A stretch of DNA of 64,000 bases from Cohaesibacter marisflavi (GTDB taxonomy: Bacteria > Pseudomonadota > Alphaproteobacteria > Rhizobiales > Cohaesibacteraceae): assembly GCF_900115225.1 (NCBI RefSeq), contig NZ_FOVR01000003.1, positions 312,017 through 376,016 of the forward strand, read 5' to 3'. Positions 51,247 through 59,214 of this stretch are shown one piece after another; position 1 is the stretch's first letter, and the number at the start of each line of letters is the position of its first letter. The position numbers were made by a program, and so were the translations under genes. The notes below the pieces were generated by a model. The model had not been told where the DNA came from and searched no databases. It saw only the letters and a list, made by a program, of their open reading frames with translations.

Positions 51247-52119
51247 ATGAATTACAAGTTTATTGCTACGACTGCTTTGGTTGCTCTTATGTCTACTGGC
51301 GCCGTTGCCATGGACAATTCAAACAAGACCTCCCAGATGAATGACTCCAAGGCGCAGACCGAAATGAATGCGCAGTCTGAACAGTCCGGTGAAGAGCTGG
51401 TGCCACGCGCTACTATGGAATTCAGCATCTTTGCGAAAGATGTGTCCGCCGACGCCACTATGAGTGAAGACGGCTATCTGTCTGCCAAGCCCGGCCAGAT
51501 CCTTGCCAGCGGCCTGATGGGCAAAACCATCTACTCCTCGGTCAAGGATGTGGACGGCGTGCGCACCATTATCGGTGACATCAACGATATCGTACTGGAC
51601 AAGAACGGTTCTGTTGAAGCTGCCGTCGTCGGCGTTGGTGGCTTTGTCGGTCTCGGTGAAAAAGATGTCGCCGTTGACTTCAGCCGCCTGCAATGGATGA
51701 CGTGGGATAATGAGCGCCATCTGGTCATGGCCTCTACCAAGGCCGAGCTGGAAGCTGCGCCAGAGTTTAGCCGTGATGGCGTGACTACCCTGGCCAATGC
51801 AGACATGCTGGTGATCGATCAGAACAAGCTGAGCACCGATCAGTTGATTGGCACCTCTGTTTATGGTGAAGAGCTGAACGAGATCGGTGAAGTCGGTGAC
51901 GTCATCCTTGATAACAACGAGCGGGTTGAAGCCTATATCGTTGACGTAGGCGGCTTCCTTGGCATCAACGCCAAGCCAGTTGAACTGGAAGCAGACAAGC
52001 TGAATGTTTATGCTGATGCACAGGGTGCCCTGCATGTTTATACCCCATTCACTCAGGCACAGCTCGAAAGCATGCCGGCTTATGAAGCTGAAGACGAGCA
52101 GATCAGTTGGCTGAAATAA
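51247..52119 (+). CDS. Exported protein with two PRC-barrel domains
   Basis: From ATG 51247 (AGGAGAGG site) a 290-residue protein: signal peptide (about 1-21, ending GAVA-M), a Ser/Asn/Gln-rich linker, and two PRC-barrel units at about 90-165 (GKTIYSSVKDVDGVRTIIGDINDIVLDKNG...AVVGVGGFVGLGEKDVAV) and 195-270 (GTSVYGEELNEIGEVGDVILDNNERVEAYIVDVGGFLGINAKPVEL). Secreted tandem PRC-barrel proteins are common in Rhizobiales and stress-induced; molecular role unknown. Perfect EcfG promoter upstream. Confidence 0.9.
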   Translation: MNYKFIATTALVALMSTGAVAMDNSNKTSQMNDSKAQTEMNAQSEQSGEELVPRATMEFSIFAKDVSADATMSEDGYLSAKPGQILASGLMGKTIYSSVKDVDGVRTIIGDINDIVLDKNGSVEAAVVGVGGFVGLGEKDVAVDFSRLQWMTWDNERHLVMASTKAELEAAPEFSRDGVTTLANADMLVIDQNKLSTDQLIGTSVYGEELNEIGEVGDVILDNNERVEAYIVDVGGFLGINAKPVELEADKLNVYADAQGALHVYTPFTQAQLESMPAYEAEDEQISWLK

Positions 52120-52236
52120 CGCCTCTAGGAAACGAAAAAAAGCAAGGGCAAGGCGCTGAAATAAAACCAATAAGAATTATCGCCACCCTCTAATCGCATC
52201 AGGATCTGACTGGTTCGCGTGATGTGACAGATATGA

Positions 52237-52274
52237 AAGAAGGCACCGTCCATCCTCCCGGGCGGTGCCTTCTT
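52237..52274. terminator. Bidirectional intrinsic terminator
   Basis: Stem AAGAAGGCACCG / CGGTGCCTTCTT, extended inward by GTCC/GGGC-type pairs. It lies between the convergent PRC-barrel and aldo/keto reductase genes, with T-rich flanks on both strands. Confidence 0.82.
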
Positions 52275-52307
52275 GTTGTTTCATTCTGCGGATATACCAT
52301 CAAATCT

Positions 52308-53261
52308 TCAGAGGCCGGCCTTTGTCAGGTTGTCCATTTCATCTTGTGTCAAATCGAGCTCAACAGCCTTCACGAAGCTTTCAATCTGGGAAAAGCTGGT
52401 TGCGCTGGCAATCGGCGCGGTTATCCCATCGCTTCTGATGATCCAAGCCAGAGCAACTTCGGCCTGTTTGGCATCATGGTTTGCAGCTACTTCGTCCAGC
52501 ACATTGAGCACATGCACGCCCTTTTCATTGTAGAAGCGCTTGGCCATCTCGCCCCGTTTCGGGCCTCTAAAATCTTCTTCCGTGCGGTATTTGCCCGTCA
52601 GGAAGCCCGATGCGAGACTGAAATAGGTGATGACGCCAATGGACTTCTCAACGCAGAAATCCTTGAGCGGGGCCGGGAATTTCTCACGGGAATTGAGATT
52701 GAATTCCGGCTGTAGCACCTGATAGAAGGGCAGCCCTTCCTTTTGCGATGCTGCGAGCGCCCCCGTCATCAGCTCCAAATCATAGTTGGAGGCACCAATG
52801 GTGCGGATCTTTCCGGCTTTCAGAAGCTTGTCATAGGCACCCAATGTTTCCGAATGGGAAGCATCCGGATCAGGCCAATGGGAGAAATAGAGGTCGATAT
52901 AGTCTACACCAAGCCGGGAAAGGGAGTCATCAACGGCCTTGAGGATCCATTCTTCCTTCAGCCCCTTGTGGCCGGGGATCCCCATATCGGAACCAACCTT
53001 GGTGAACAGCTTGACCTTGTCGCGCATCCCCGGGCGCGCCTTGAACCATTTACCCAGAATGGTCTCGGATTCACCTCCCTTGTTGCCCTCGGCCCAGCGC
53101 GAATAGGCATCAGCCGTATCGATTGCATCAAAGCCATGGTCAATAAAGGCATCAAGAATACGGAAGCTCTCCTGCTCATCGAGCGTCCAGCCAAAGACAT
53201 TGCCGCCGAAGACAATCGGGGCGATGTCAAAACCGGTTTTACCGAGTGCTTTCTTTTCCAT
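52308..53261 (-). CDS. Aldo/keto reductase
   Basis: From ATG 53261 (AAGGAGA site) a 317-residue NADPH-dependent oxidoreductase. The catalytic tetrad is present: D and Y in DAIDTADAYSRWAEGN, K in VKLFTKVGSD and H in IDLYFSHWPDPDAS. The C-terminal AWIIRSDGITAPIASATSFSQIESFVKA binds the cofactor. It resembles YajO/Tas-type reductases; substrate unknown, perhaps reactive aldehydes. Upstream in-frame codons to 53339 are not needed. I see no EcfG promoter for it. Confidence 0.9.
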   Translation of the reverse strand: MEKKALGKTGFDIAPIVFGGNVFGWTLDEQESFRILDAFIDHGFDAIDTADAYSRWAEGNKGGESETILGKWFKARPGMRDKVKLFTKVGSDMGIPGHKGLKEEWILKAVDDSLSRLGVDYIDLYFSHWPDPDASHSETLGAYDKLLKAGKIRTIGASNYDLELMTGALAASQKEGLPFYQVLQPEFNLNSREKFPAPLKDFCVEKSIGVITYFSLASGFLTGKYRTEEDFRGPKRGEMAKRFYNEKGVHVLNVLDEVAANHDAKQAEVALAWIIRSDGITAPIASATSFSQIESFVKAVELDLTQDEMDNLTKAGL

Positions 53262-53721
53262 CTGATCAGGTCTCCTTTCAAGATATCCGGGCGAGCAGGC
53301 TGGTCCCCCAATCACGGAGCTTATCACGGCTCCGATCAAGAAAGCGGAGACCTACTCGCCCATGTTCATATGCTATTGTGAGAGCCGAAGACCTTTCAAA
53401 CAAGGGTGCGTAAAATGGAAATGGGTGGCAAACCCTTCTTCTGCACTGAAAAACTCTCTGCGCTGAAAACCGGCAACCATGGCCGAACAGTCCGTTCCCT
53501 GCCCGGCGCTAGATGCACGAAAATCTCCAAGGAACTTTCATAAAATTCGCACGTTGAATTCATGTAGGGCGAGCGCTGCCTTTCCATAGACAGGCGCTCC
53601 TCAAAGCTTAAAGCTGCGCCTGCCTTCCGGCTCTGCATCTTGCCTCATAAAGGCCAATAGGATCGCTTGCAGCGATCTGCTTCTTCCAGGCACGCAGCAT
53701 ATCTTATTGAGAGGATAAAAC
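53262..53721. other. Divergent intergenic region with a stress promoter
   Basis: About 460 bases between the aldo/keto reductase (minus) and the glucose dehydrogenase operon (plus). It contains the EcfG promoter at 53531. A minus-strand frame at 53396-53638 has no ribosome site or family resemblance. Confidence 0.5.
53531..53555 (+). promoter_or_regulatory. EcfG-type promoter, PQQ dehydrogenase operon
   Basis: GGAAC at 53531-53535 and CGTT at 53552-53555 with 16 bases between, 166 bases before the first start codon. Confidence 0.82.
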
Positions 53722-54120
53722 ATGAAGATTCTACCCGATCGATATTCTTCGGGGCCTTTGCTGCTTGTGGTGAGCGCGGCCGCAGGGTTAGCTATCACGC
53801 TTTATCACTATATGGCCCCCCTTACGGGCGTAACAGAGACCATCGGTGCCGGACTGGTCGTCTTTTCGACCGGTATCATGCTGGTCGCCGCCCTCATCCA
53901 TCCCATTCTGCCCTCCGGCGTCATGCGCAAAACTGTGATGTTCCTCATTCTGGTCGATGCCGTCTGCACCATGGCTGCGGGCTATTTCCTGCATGAGTGG
54001 TTGTTGATGGTCGCCATGGCTATTGCCCTCATTGGCGCTGTGATAAGCGCCTTTACCGGCTCGGCAACTGGCGGCGGCAAATCCGCGTCCAGCCAGAAAA
54101 CACAGGGAGCAACAGCATGA
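53722..54120 (+). CDS. Four-TM membrane protein coupled to the PQQ dehydrogenase
   Basis: A 132-residue protein with four hydrophobic segments (about 12-32, 41-62, 72-90, 94-112) and a polar C-terminal tail. Its stop overlaps the dehydrogenase start by four bases (ATGA), implying coupled translation. Membrane glucose dehydrogenases (Gcd) normally carry a membrane-spanning region of about this size at their N-terminus; here the enzyme has a signal peptide instead, so this protein may be the separate anchor or quinone-docking partner. That is inference. Confidence 0.7.
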   Translation: MKILPDRYSSGPLLLVVSAAAGLAITLYHYMAPLTGVTETIGAGLVVFSTGIMLVAALIHPILPSGVMRKTVMFLILVDAVCTMAAGYFLHEWLLMVAMAIALIGAVISAFTGSATGGGKSASSQKTQGATA

Positions 54121-56300
54121 AAACTTTCACACGAATTTTATTAAGCAGCGCCCTTTGCTTCTCCATGACCAACACGCTGGCATTGGCGCAGGAAAATAGC
54201 GAGGCCGATGCCCCGGCAAGCACCGCTGATGTCACCTTGCCTGAAGCCCAGGCCGAGACACCGGGCACGGCGGAAGGTGGCAATGGGGCGCGCCCCACAG
54301 ATACCGATGGAATGGCCCAAGGCCCAGCCCCCGATGGCGAAGACGAGACCGGGGGCTATGTTGCGCCTGCCCCCGTTCAGGATGTCGATGACAGTATCGT
54401 GGCACCCATTCTCAACACCACTCCTCGCCAACGCAAGGGCATTCCGCTGGTGCCACAACAGGCGACGTGGAACAGCTTCCATGGCCAGTTGAATGCCCAG
54501 AAATATGCGCCGCTTGACCAGATCAATAAGGACAATGTGAGCGAACTCGAAAAGGTCTGGGAAGTCCATACCGGAGACGTATCAGACGGCAGTGGCGACA
54601 CGCCCGCAACCGTATGGTCTGCAACGCCGGTGTTTGCCAATGATACGCTTTATATCGGCACGCCCTTCTATCGTATTCTGGCACTTGATCCGGCAACGGG
54701 TGAACAGAAATGGGTATTCGACACCAAGTCCAGGCTGGAAGCTCTGACGCAGCCAGCGCTCAAGAACCGCGGCGTTGCCTATTGGGAAGCTGACAATCCG
54801 GTTGCCGGTGAACCTTGCCAGAAGATCGTCTATATCGGCACCATGGATGCGCGCCTGTTTGCAGTCGACGCGGATAGTGGTGAAGCCTGCGAGGCTTTCG
54901 GGGACAATGGCGCACTGGACGTGAACCAGTGGAACACGCGCCCGGACCGCTTCCCGCTTTCGCTGTTGCAGCCACCCACTGTTACCGGCAACCATTTGAT
55001 CATGGGCTGGGCCGGTTCGGACTGGGAATATTCCGAAGCCCCTCCAGGAGCCGTCTTCTCGGTAGATCCTCAGACCGGCGATTTGCAGTGGGCCTTTGAC
55101 ACCATTCCGGAAAATATCCGCCGTCAGACAGGCACGGCCAATGTCTGGACTGCGATGTCCGTGGATGAGGATCTGGGGCTTGTCTATCTGCCGATTGCCT
55201 CGCCATCTCCCAACTATTGGGGCGGCAACCGCAAACAGCAGATCCCATATGCCACGTCCACCACGGCTCTCGATCTGGAAACCGGCGAAGTTGTCTGGTC
55301 GCGCCAGTGGGTCCATCATGACATCTGGGACTATGATATCAACTCCGCGCCAACCCTGATGGACATCACGGTTGACGGCAAAGACATCCCGGCTCTCGTT
55401 CAGGGTACCAAGATGGGCTTCCTGTTCGTGGTCAACCGCGAGACGGGTGAAGATGTCTGGCCAATCGAAGAGCGTCCGGTGCCACAGGGCGATGGCACGA
55501 TTGACGGCGAAGTCTATGCCGCGACCCAGCCCTTCCCGACCAAACCGGCTCCTCTGCTGGACCAGTCGAAAAAGCCGGAAATCTGGAAGATTGCCGATAT
55601 CGTCGGCGGAGGGTCTTGCTCGGCGCTGTTTGACAAGCTCAGCTATGAGGGCATGTATACCCCGCCAACCACCAAGGGCGAAGGCGTCCTAACCTATCCG
55701 GACAGCGCCGGTGGCGTTCAATGGGGCGGCGTGGCCTTTGATCCAGAAAGCCAGACGGCTATCGTCAACACCTCTCATATCGTGCAATATATCAAGCTGT
55801 TTGCGCGTGAAGACTATGACAAGATCAATGATGGCTCTGGCAACGAGAACGGATTCTATCCGCAGGAAGGCGCCCCGTATGGCATGAGCTTGATGAATGC
55901 CATGAACTGGTTGGGCATGCCATGTTGGAAACCGCCGTTCGGTGAACTGGTCGCGCTCGACATGCATACCGGTGATGTCAAATGGCGCAGACCAATCGGG
56001 GAATCCCAGCGGTATGGCTTTTTCATGCCAGAAAGCATGGGCTCTCCCACCATCGGCGGCCCCGCTGTCACCAAGGGCGGATTGGTCTTTATTGGCGCAA
56101 CCATGGATGCCAAGGCCCGCGCCTATGACCTCAGCACAGGTGAAGTCCTCTGGTCCGATCAGCTTGAGGCACCCGTTGTGGCCAACCCTGCTGTCTATGA
56201 GTATCAGGGCAAGCAGTATGTCGCCTTTATATCGGGCGGTAACTCGATCCTGAAACCAACGGTGGGTGATCAGATCGCAGTCTATGCCCTGCCGAATTGA
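54117..56300 (+). CDS. PQQ-dependent glucose dehydrogenase-type quinoprotein
   Basis: From ATG 54117 a 727-residue protein: signal peptide (about 1-25, ending ALA-QE), an acidic, Pro-rich linker (about 26-110), and an eight-bladed propeller typical of the Gcd/quinate dehydrogenase type. Motifs in order: YAPLDQINKDNVSELEKVWEVHTGD, TLYIGTPFYRILALDPATGEQKW, YLPIASPSPNYWGGNR, WVHHDIWDYDINSAPTLMDI, GMYTPPTTKGE, and the C-terminal EYQGKQYVAFISGG...VGDQIAVYALP. It oxidises an aldose or polyol in the periplasm and passes electrons to ubiquinone. Exact substrate is not certain. No PQQ synthesis genes are in the window. Perfect EcfG promoter upstream. Confidence 0.88.
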   Translation: MKTFTRILLSSALCFSMTNTLALAQENSEADAPASTADVTLPEAQAETPGTAEGGNGARPTDTDGMAQGPAPDGEDETGGYVAPAPVQDVDDSIVAPILNTTPRQRKGIPLVPQQATWNSFHGQLNAQKYAPLDQINKDNVSELEKVWEVHTGDVSDGSGDTPATVWSATPVFANDTLYIGTPFYRILALDPATGEQKWVFDTKSRLEALTQPALKNRGVAYWEADNPVAGEPCQKIVYIGTMDARLFAVDADSGEACEAFGDNGALDVNQWNTRPDRFPLSLLQPPTVTGNHLIMGWAGSDWEYSEAPPGAVFSVDPQTGDLQWAFDTIPENIRRQTGTANVWTAMSVDEDLGLVYLPIASPSPNYWGGNRKQQIPYATSTTALDLETGEVVWSRQWVHHDIWDYDINSAPTLMDITVDGKDIPALVQGTKMGFLFVVNRETGEDVWPIEERPVPQGDGTIDGEVYAATQPFPTKPAPLLDQSKKPEIWKIADIVGGGSCSALFDKLSYEGMYTPPTTKGEGVLTYPDSAGGVQWGGVAFDPESQTAIVNTSHIVQYIKLFAREDYDKINDGSGNENGFYPQEGAPYGMSLMNAMNWLGMPCWKPPFGELVALDMHTGDVKWRRPIGESQRYGFFMPESMGSPTIGGPAVTKGGLVFIGATMDAKARAYDLSTGEVLWSDQLEAPVVANPAVYEYQGKQYVAFISGGNSILKPTVGDQIAVYALPN

Positions 56301-56341
56301 TCAGCGATCTGCTAATCACGAGAAAAGCAATAAGCTTACCG

Positions 56342-56367
56342 AAGGGGCACCACTGGGCGCCCCTTTT
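56342..56367 (+). terminator. Intrinsic terminator after the PQQ dehydrogenase gene
   Basis: Stem AAGGGGC / GCCCCTT with a ten-base loop, followed by TTCTTTT. It lies 41 bases after the stop. Confidence 0.78.
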
Positions 56368-56714
56368 CTTTTGCCATTTTGCCTATTCACCCTGGCACCA
56401 GTGGACGAAGCGCGTGTAATTTGGCGAGGTCATAGACGTTTCTACTGCCTCTCCCCAAAAAACTTTACAACAATGAGATAAATAACAGGCGTTCCATTCC
56501 TACTAATCCCTCCAACAGGATCAGCCCGTCGCGCCATCGCCAACGGATCAGAAAGCACTGTTTGTGCAGCACGATGAATGGCTTGCCCAGCCTGAATACA
56601 GGAGATGAAGCAATCGTTGTTTGCAGATCTTCTGCTGGATGGGCGTTGTATATGCAGGAGGAGAGCCTTGACCAAAGTGGCATTGTTTCATTTGCAGGCA
56701 TCCTCTCAACACAA

Positions 56715-56741
56715 AAAAGCCGGGCAGAAAGCCCGGCTTTT
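56715..56741 (-). terminator. Intrinsic terminator after ggpS
   Basis: Perfect 11-bp stem AAAAGCCGGGC / GCCCGGCTTTT with an AGAAA loop; on the minus strand it runs into TTTTTT. It lies 30 bases after the ggpS stop. Confidence 0.92.
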
Positions 56742-56770
56742 ATCATTTTATCGTTTAAACGCTCTGCGTT

Positions 56771-58300
56771 TTAGCTCTGGGCACCCGGTTTAAAGGCCGA
56801 GTGGAAGGTGCGGCGACGCTGGGCGGCCTTGAGGGCAGAGAATTCCGCTTCGAGCTGATCGCCCCAGGCCTTGATATCGCGGCGAGACACCGCATCGCGC
56901 AACAGCTTCATGCGGGTGCGACGTTCTTCTTCTGGCATATTGAGGGCCGTCAGGATGGCCTCATCCATAGAGCGATGCGAGAATGGGTTGGCGATCACGG
57001 CCGAGCCCATTTCAACGGCAGCACCGGCGAATTCGGACAACACCAAAACTCCGTCGCCATCAACGCGGGAGGCCACATATTCCTTGGCCACAAGGTTCAT
57101 GCCATCAACGAGCGGCGTGATCCATGCCACATCGGCGGCGCGGTAGTAGGCGACCAGATCCGAGAAAGGAATGGCGCGGGAAATCAAGGTCACCGGCTGC
57201 CAATCGAGCGTACCGAAACGCCCATTGATGCGGCCAGCGGCGGCTTCAATGTCATTCTGGATTTCTTCATAGGCGCTCATATTGCGGTTGGCGCTCACGG
57301 AAACATGCATCAGGCGCACGTTGCCAATAAGCTCCTTGTTGTTCTCCAGCAGGCGCTCGAAGCTGTCGAGCTGCTCGACGCCACCTTTGGTGTAGTCGGT
57401 GCGGCCAACAGAGAGGATCAACTGGGTATCCCCCATTTCTTCCTTGATGGCTCGGGCCCGCTTGAGATTTTCCGGATCGTTGCCACACTCGGTAATGTAA
57501 TCGACATCAACACCGACAGGGGCAACCGAAATACCGATTTCGCGATCTTCCCAGTTCAGGAGCGTAGGCACGCGGCGTTCTGTCAGAGCTGTGCCTTCAA
57601 AGATCAGATCATCACTAACCAGCTCGCGGCGCAGAACATCCACATCCACAAGACTGCTGGCGGCGGAAACGAAGTTGGCCGCATAGCGTGGAATATGGAA
57701 ACCGACCACGTCACACTGCAACAGGCTTTCAATGATCTCCTTACGCCATGGCAGAATGTTGAACATGTCTGCTGACGGGAATGGCGTGTGATGGAAGAAG
57801 GCAATGCGCAGATCAGGGCGCATCTTGCGCAGATAGCCGGGCACCAGCCACAGGTTATAATCATGCACCCAGATCATGGCGCCTTCGGCAGCCTCTGCGG
57901 CAGCCGCTTCAGCAAAGGCCCAGTTGACCTCGCGGAAGTTTGGCCAGTCCACCGGGTCATAGTTGTAGCGTTCACGGAAACCATGCAGGATCGGCCAGAA
58001 GGCTTCCTTGGAGGTGACGTGATAAAATTCCTTCACCTGATGGGCTGACAAAGGCAGGCGGGAGACGGAGTATTTGCCATGATCGTCTTCCACTTCGATC
58101 ACCTGCTCAAAATCCGGATTGGCAGGATCTTCTGCCAACTTCCAGGCCACCCAGGCGCCGTGATCGACGGCCCCAAAGAAGCTCTTAAGGGTCGGAACGA
58201 TGCCGTTCGGGCTTTTGTTTTCCCGAAGCTCGGTCTTTCCATTGACTTCAACTTCTTCATAAGGTTGGCGATGGTAAACGATGACAAGATCAGAAGACAT
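56771..58300 (-). CDS. ggpS: Glucosylglycerol-phosphate synthase (GT20 family)
   Basis: From ATG 58300 a 509-residue glycosyltransferase of the OtsA family. Its N-terminus (LVIVYHRQPYEEVEVNGKT, then SPNGIVPTLKSFF) and long stretches such as WVHDYNLWLVPGYLRKMRP, IAFFHHTPFPSADMFNILPWR and GMNLVAKEYVASR match cyanobacterial GgpS as I remember it more closely than trehalose-6-phosphate synthase. GgpS joins ADP-glucose and glycerol-3-phosphate. The neighbours, a HAD phosphatase and gpsA, supply the next enzyme and the acceptor, which supports this over a trehalose role. A TTG at 58327 is an unlikely start. Last gene of the operon. Confidence 0.88.
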   Translation of the reverse strand: MSSDLVIVYHRQPYEEVEVNGKTELRENKSPNGIVPTLKSFFGAVDHGAWVAWKLAEDPANPDFEQVIEVEDDHGKYSVSRLPLSAHQVKEFYHVTSKEAFWPILHGFRERYNYDPVDWPNFREVNWAFAEAAAAEAAEGAMIWVHDYNLWLVPGYLRKMRPDLRIAFFHHTPFPSADMFNILPWRKEIIESLLQCDVVGFHIPRYAANFVSAASSLVDVDVLRRELVSDDLIFEGTALTERRVPTLLNWEDREIGISVAPVGVDVDYITECGNDPENLKRARAIKEEMGDTQLILSVGRTDYTKGGVEQLDSFERLLENNKELIGNVRLMHVSVSANRNMSAYEEIQNDIEAAAGRINGRFGTLDWQPVTLISRAIPFSDLVAYYRAADVAWITPLVDGMNLVAKEYVASRVDGDGVLVLSEFAGAAVEMGSAVIANPFSHRSMDEAILTALNMPEEERRTRMKLLRDAVSRRDIKAWGDQLEAEFSALKAAQRRRTFHSAFKPGAQS

Positions 58301-58380
58301 GGGTCTAGCTCTATTTCCTTTTGACAAAAATTCGAAATTTACTTTGGTAATTCAGGGTTTGGGCCTGGGCCGCGGGGGCA

Positions 58381-59169
58381 TCAGACCTTGAGATTCATGC
58401 CCGGATGCAGGCCGAACGCGCCAATGGCTTCTGCGATACCGGCCGCGCCAATGGCCTTGGCAACATGGACATGATCCAGAAAATGCACCTTTTCCAGCAG
58501 CGGCTCCTCGGCGCCACCAACGGCCACAGCCGGGACACCACATTGCAGCATGGAGAGGTCATTCAGCGTGTCGCCTGCGGCCAGAACGCGCTTGGCATCC
58601 AGACCGAGATGATCAATCAGTTTGAGCAGGGATGGCCCCTTGGAAAAGCCCTTGGGCAGCACGTCGAAATAACGGTCCGCGGAAATGATCCAGTCAAGGC
58701 CCATGGCATCCACGATGCTGCAGGCGGAGGCGTCAAACAGATCCGGGTCCATATCGTAGCTCACGCGATAGCGGAACCCGGTTGGCTGAAGGGTCAGCCC
58801 CTTGATATCGACCAGTGCGTCACGCACCCTGTCGCCACTGTCATTCCAGGCTGCGGCAATGTCATGCTCCAGAGCCGGGATAGGCTCCACATGCCCTTCG
58901 GGCGTCACCTTGGCTATGGTCGTTCCGATGTCACCAACAACATATTCCGGACGCGGCACCCCTTGGCGTGAGGTCAGTTCCACGATGAATTCCGGGTCGC
59001 GCCCTGTGACAAAGACAAGGCCGACGCTGTCGCGATTGGCTTCGATCCAGTCATAGAGCGCCTTGCGATCTTCATCGCTGCCCCCCAGAAAAGTCCCGTC
59101 CAGATCGGTTGCCAGCACAAATCGCTTCTGGGCGATGTCTACCTTGATATCTGTACTCATTTCGTTCAT
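58381..59169 (-). CDS. HAD-IIB phosphatase, probable glucosylglycerol-3-phosphatase
   Basis: A 262-residue HAD hydrolase of the Cof/sucrose-phosphatase type. Motif I LATDLDGTFLGG (about 18-29, nucleophile D20-x-D22), motif II FVTGRDPE, motif III lysine in KGFSKGPSLLKLIDHLG (about 175-190), and motif IV AAGDTLNDLSML (about 200). Between ggpS and gpsA it most likely removes phosphate from glucosylglycerol-phosphate. It resembles the phosphatase half of fused GgpPS proteins of salt-tolerant pseudomonads rather than Synechocystis GgpP (inference). The start has a GGAG site. Confidence 0.82.
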   Translation of the reverse strand: MNEMSTDIKVDIAQKRFVLATDLDGTFLGGSDEDRKALYDWIEANRDSVGLVFVTGRDPEFIVELTSRQGVPRPEYVVGDIGTTIAKVTPEGHVEPIPALEHDIAAAWNDSGDRVRDALVDIKGLTLQPTGFRYRVSYDMDPDLFDASACSIVDAMGLDWIISADRYFDVLPKGFSKGPSLLKLIDHLGLDAKRVLAAGDTLNDLSMLQCGVPAVAVGGAEEPLLEKVHFLDHVHVAKAIGAAGIAEAIGAFGLHPGMNLKV

Positions 59170-59214
59170 GTCGGCTCCAATAAATTGCTATTCAAAACGG
59201 CTAACGGGATGCGA

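Larger units (their letters stand above)
56301..56770. other. Intergenic region between convergent operons
   Basis: About 470 bases with two terminators, one at each end, and no gene I can support between them. Since the flanking genes converge, no promoter is required; the size is larger than a simple convergent gap. Confidence 0.5.

Noticed and set aside
51319-52170. 283-codon minus-strand frame opposite the PRC-barrel gene
   Set aside because: The plus-strand gene has signal peptide, ribosome site and EcfG promoter; the antisense frame has none.
53396-53638. 80-codon minus-strand frame across the glucose dehydrogenase promoter
   Set aside because: It would overlap the EcfG promoter, has no ribosome site and no similarity to a known protein.
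56801-57775. Long plus-strand frame (324 codons) opposite ggpS
   Set aside because: It lies entirely within a clear ggpS coding sequence, has no ribosome site and no recognisable domain; long antisense frames are common in GC-rich genes.
56771-58300. Trehalose-6-phosphate synthase (OtsA) annotation for the GT20 gene
   Set aside because: The N-terminal and central motifs resemble cyanobacterial GgpS, and the operon partners supply and process glycerol-3-phosphate rather than glucose-6-phosphate.
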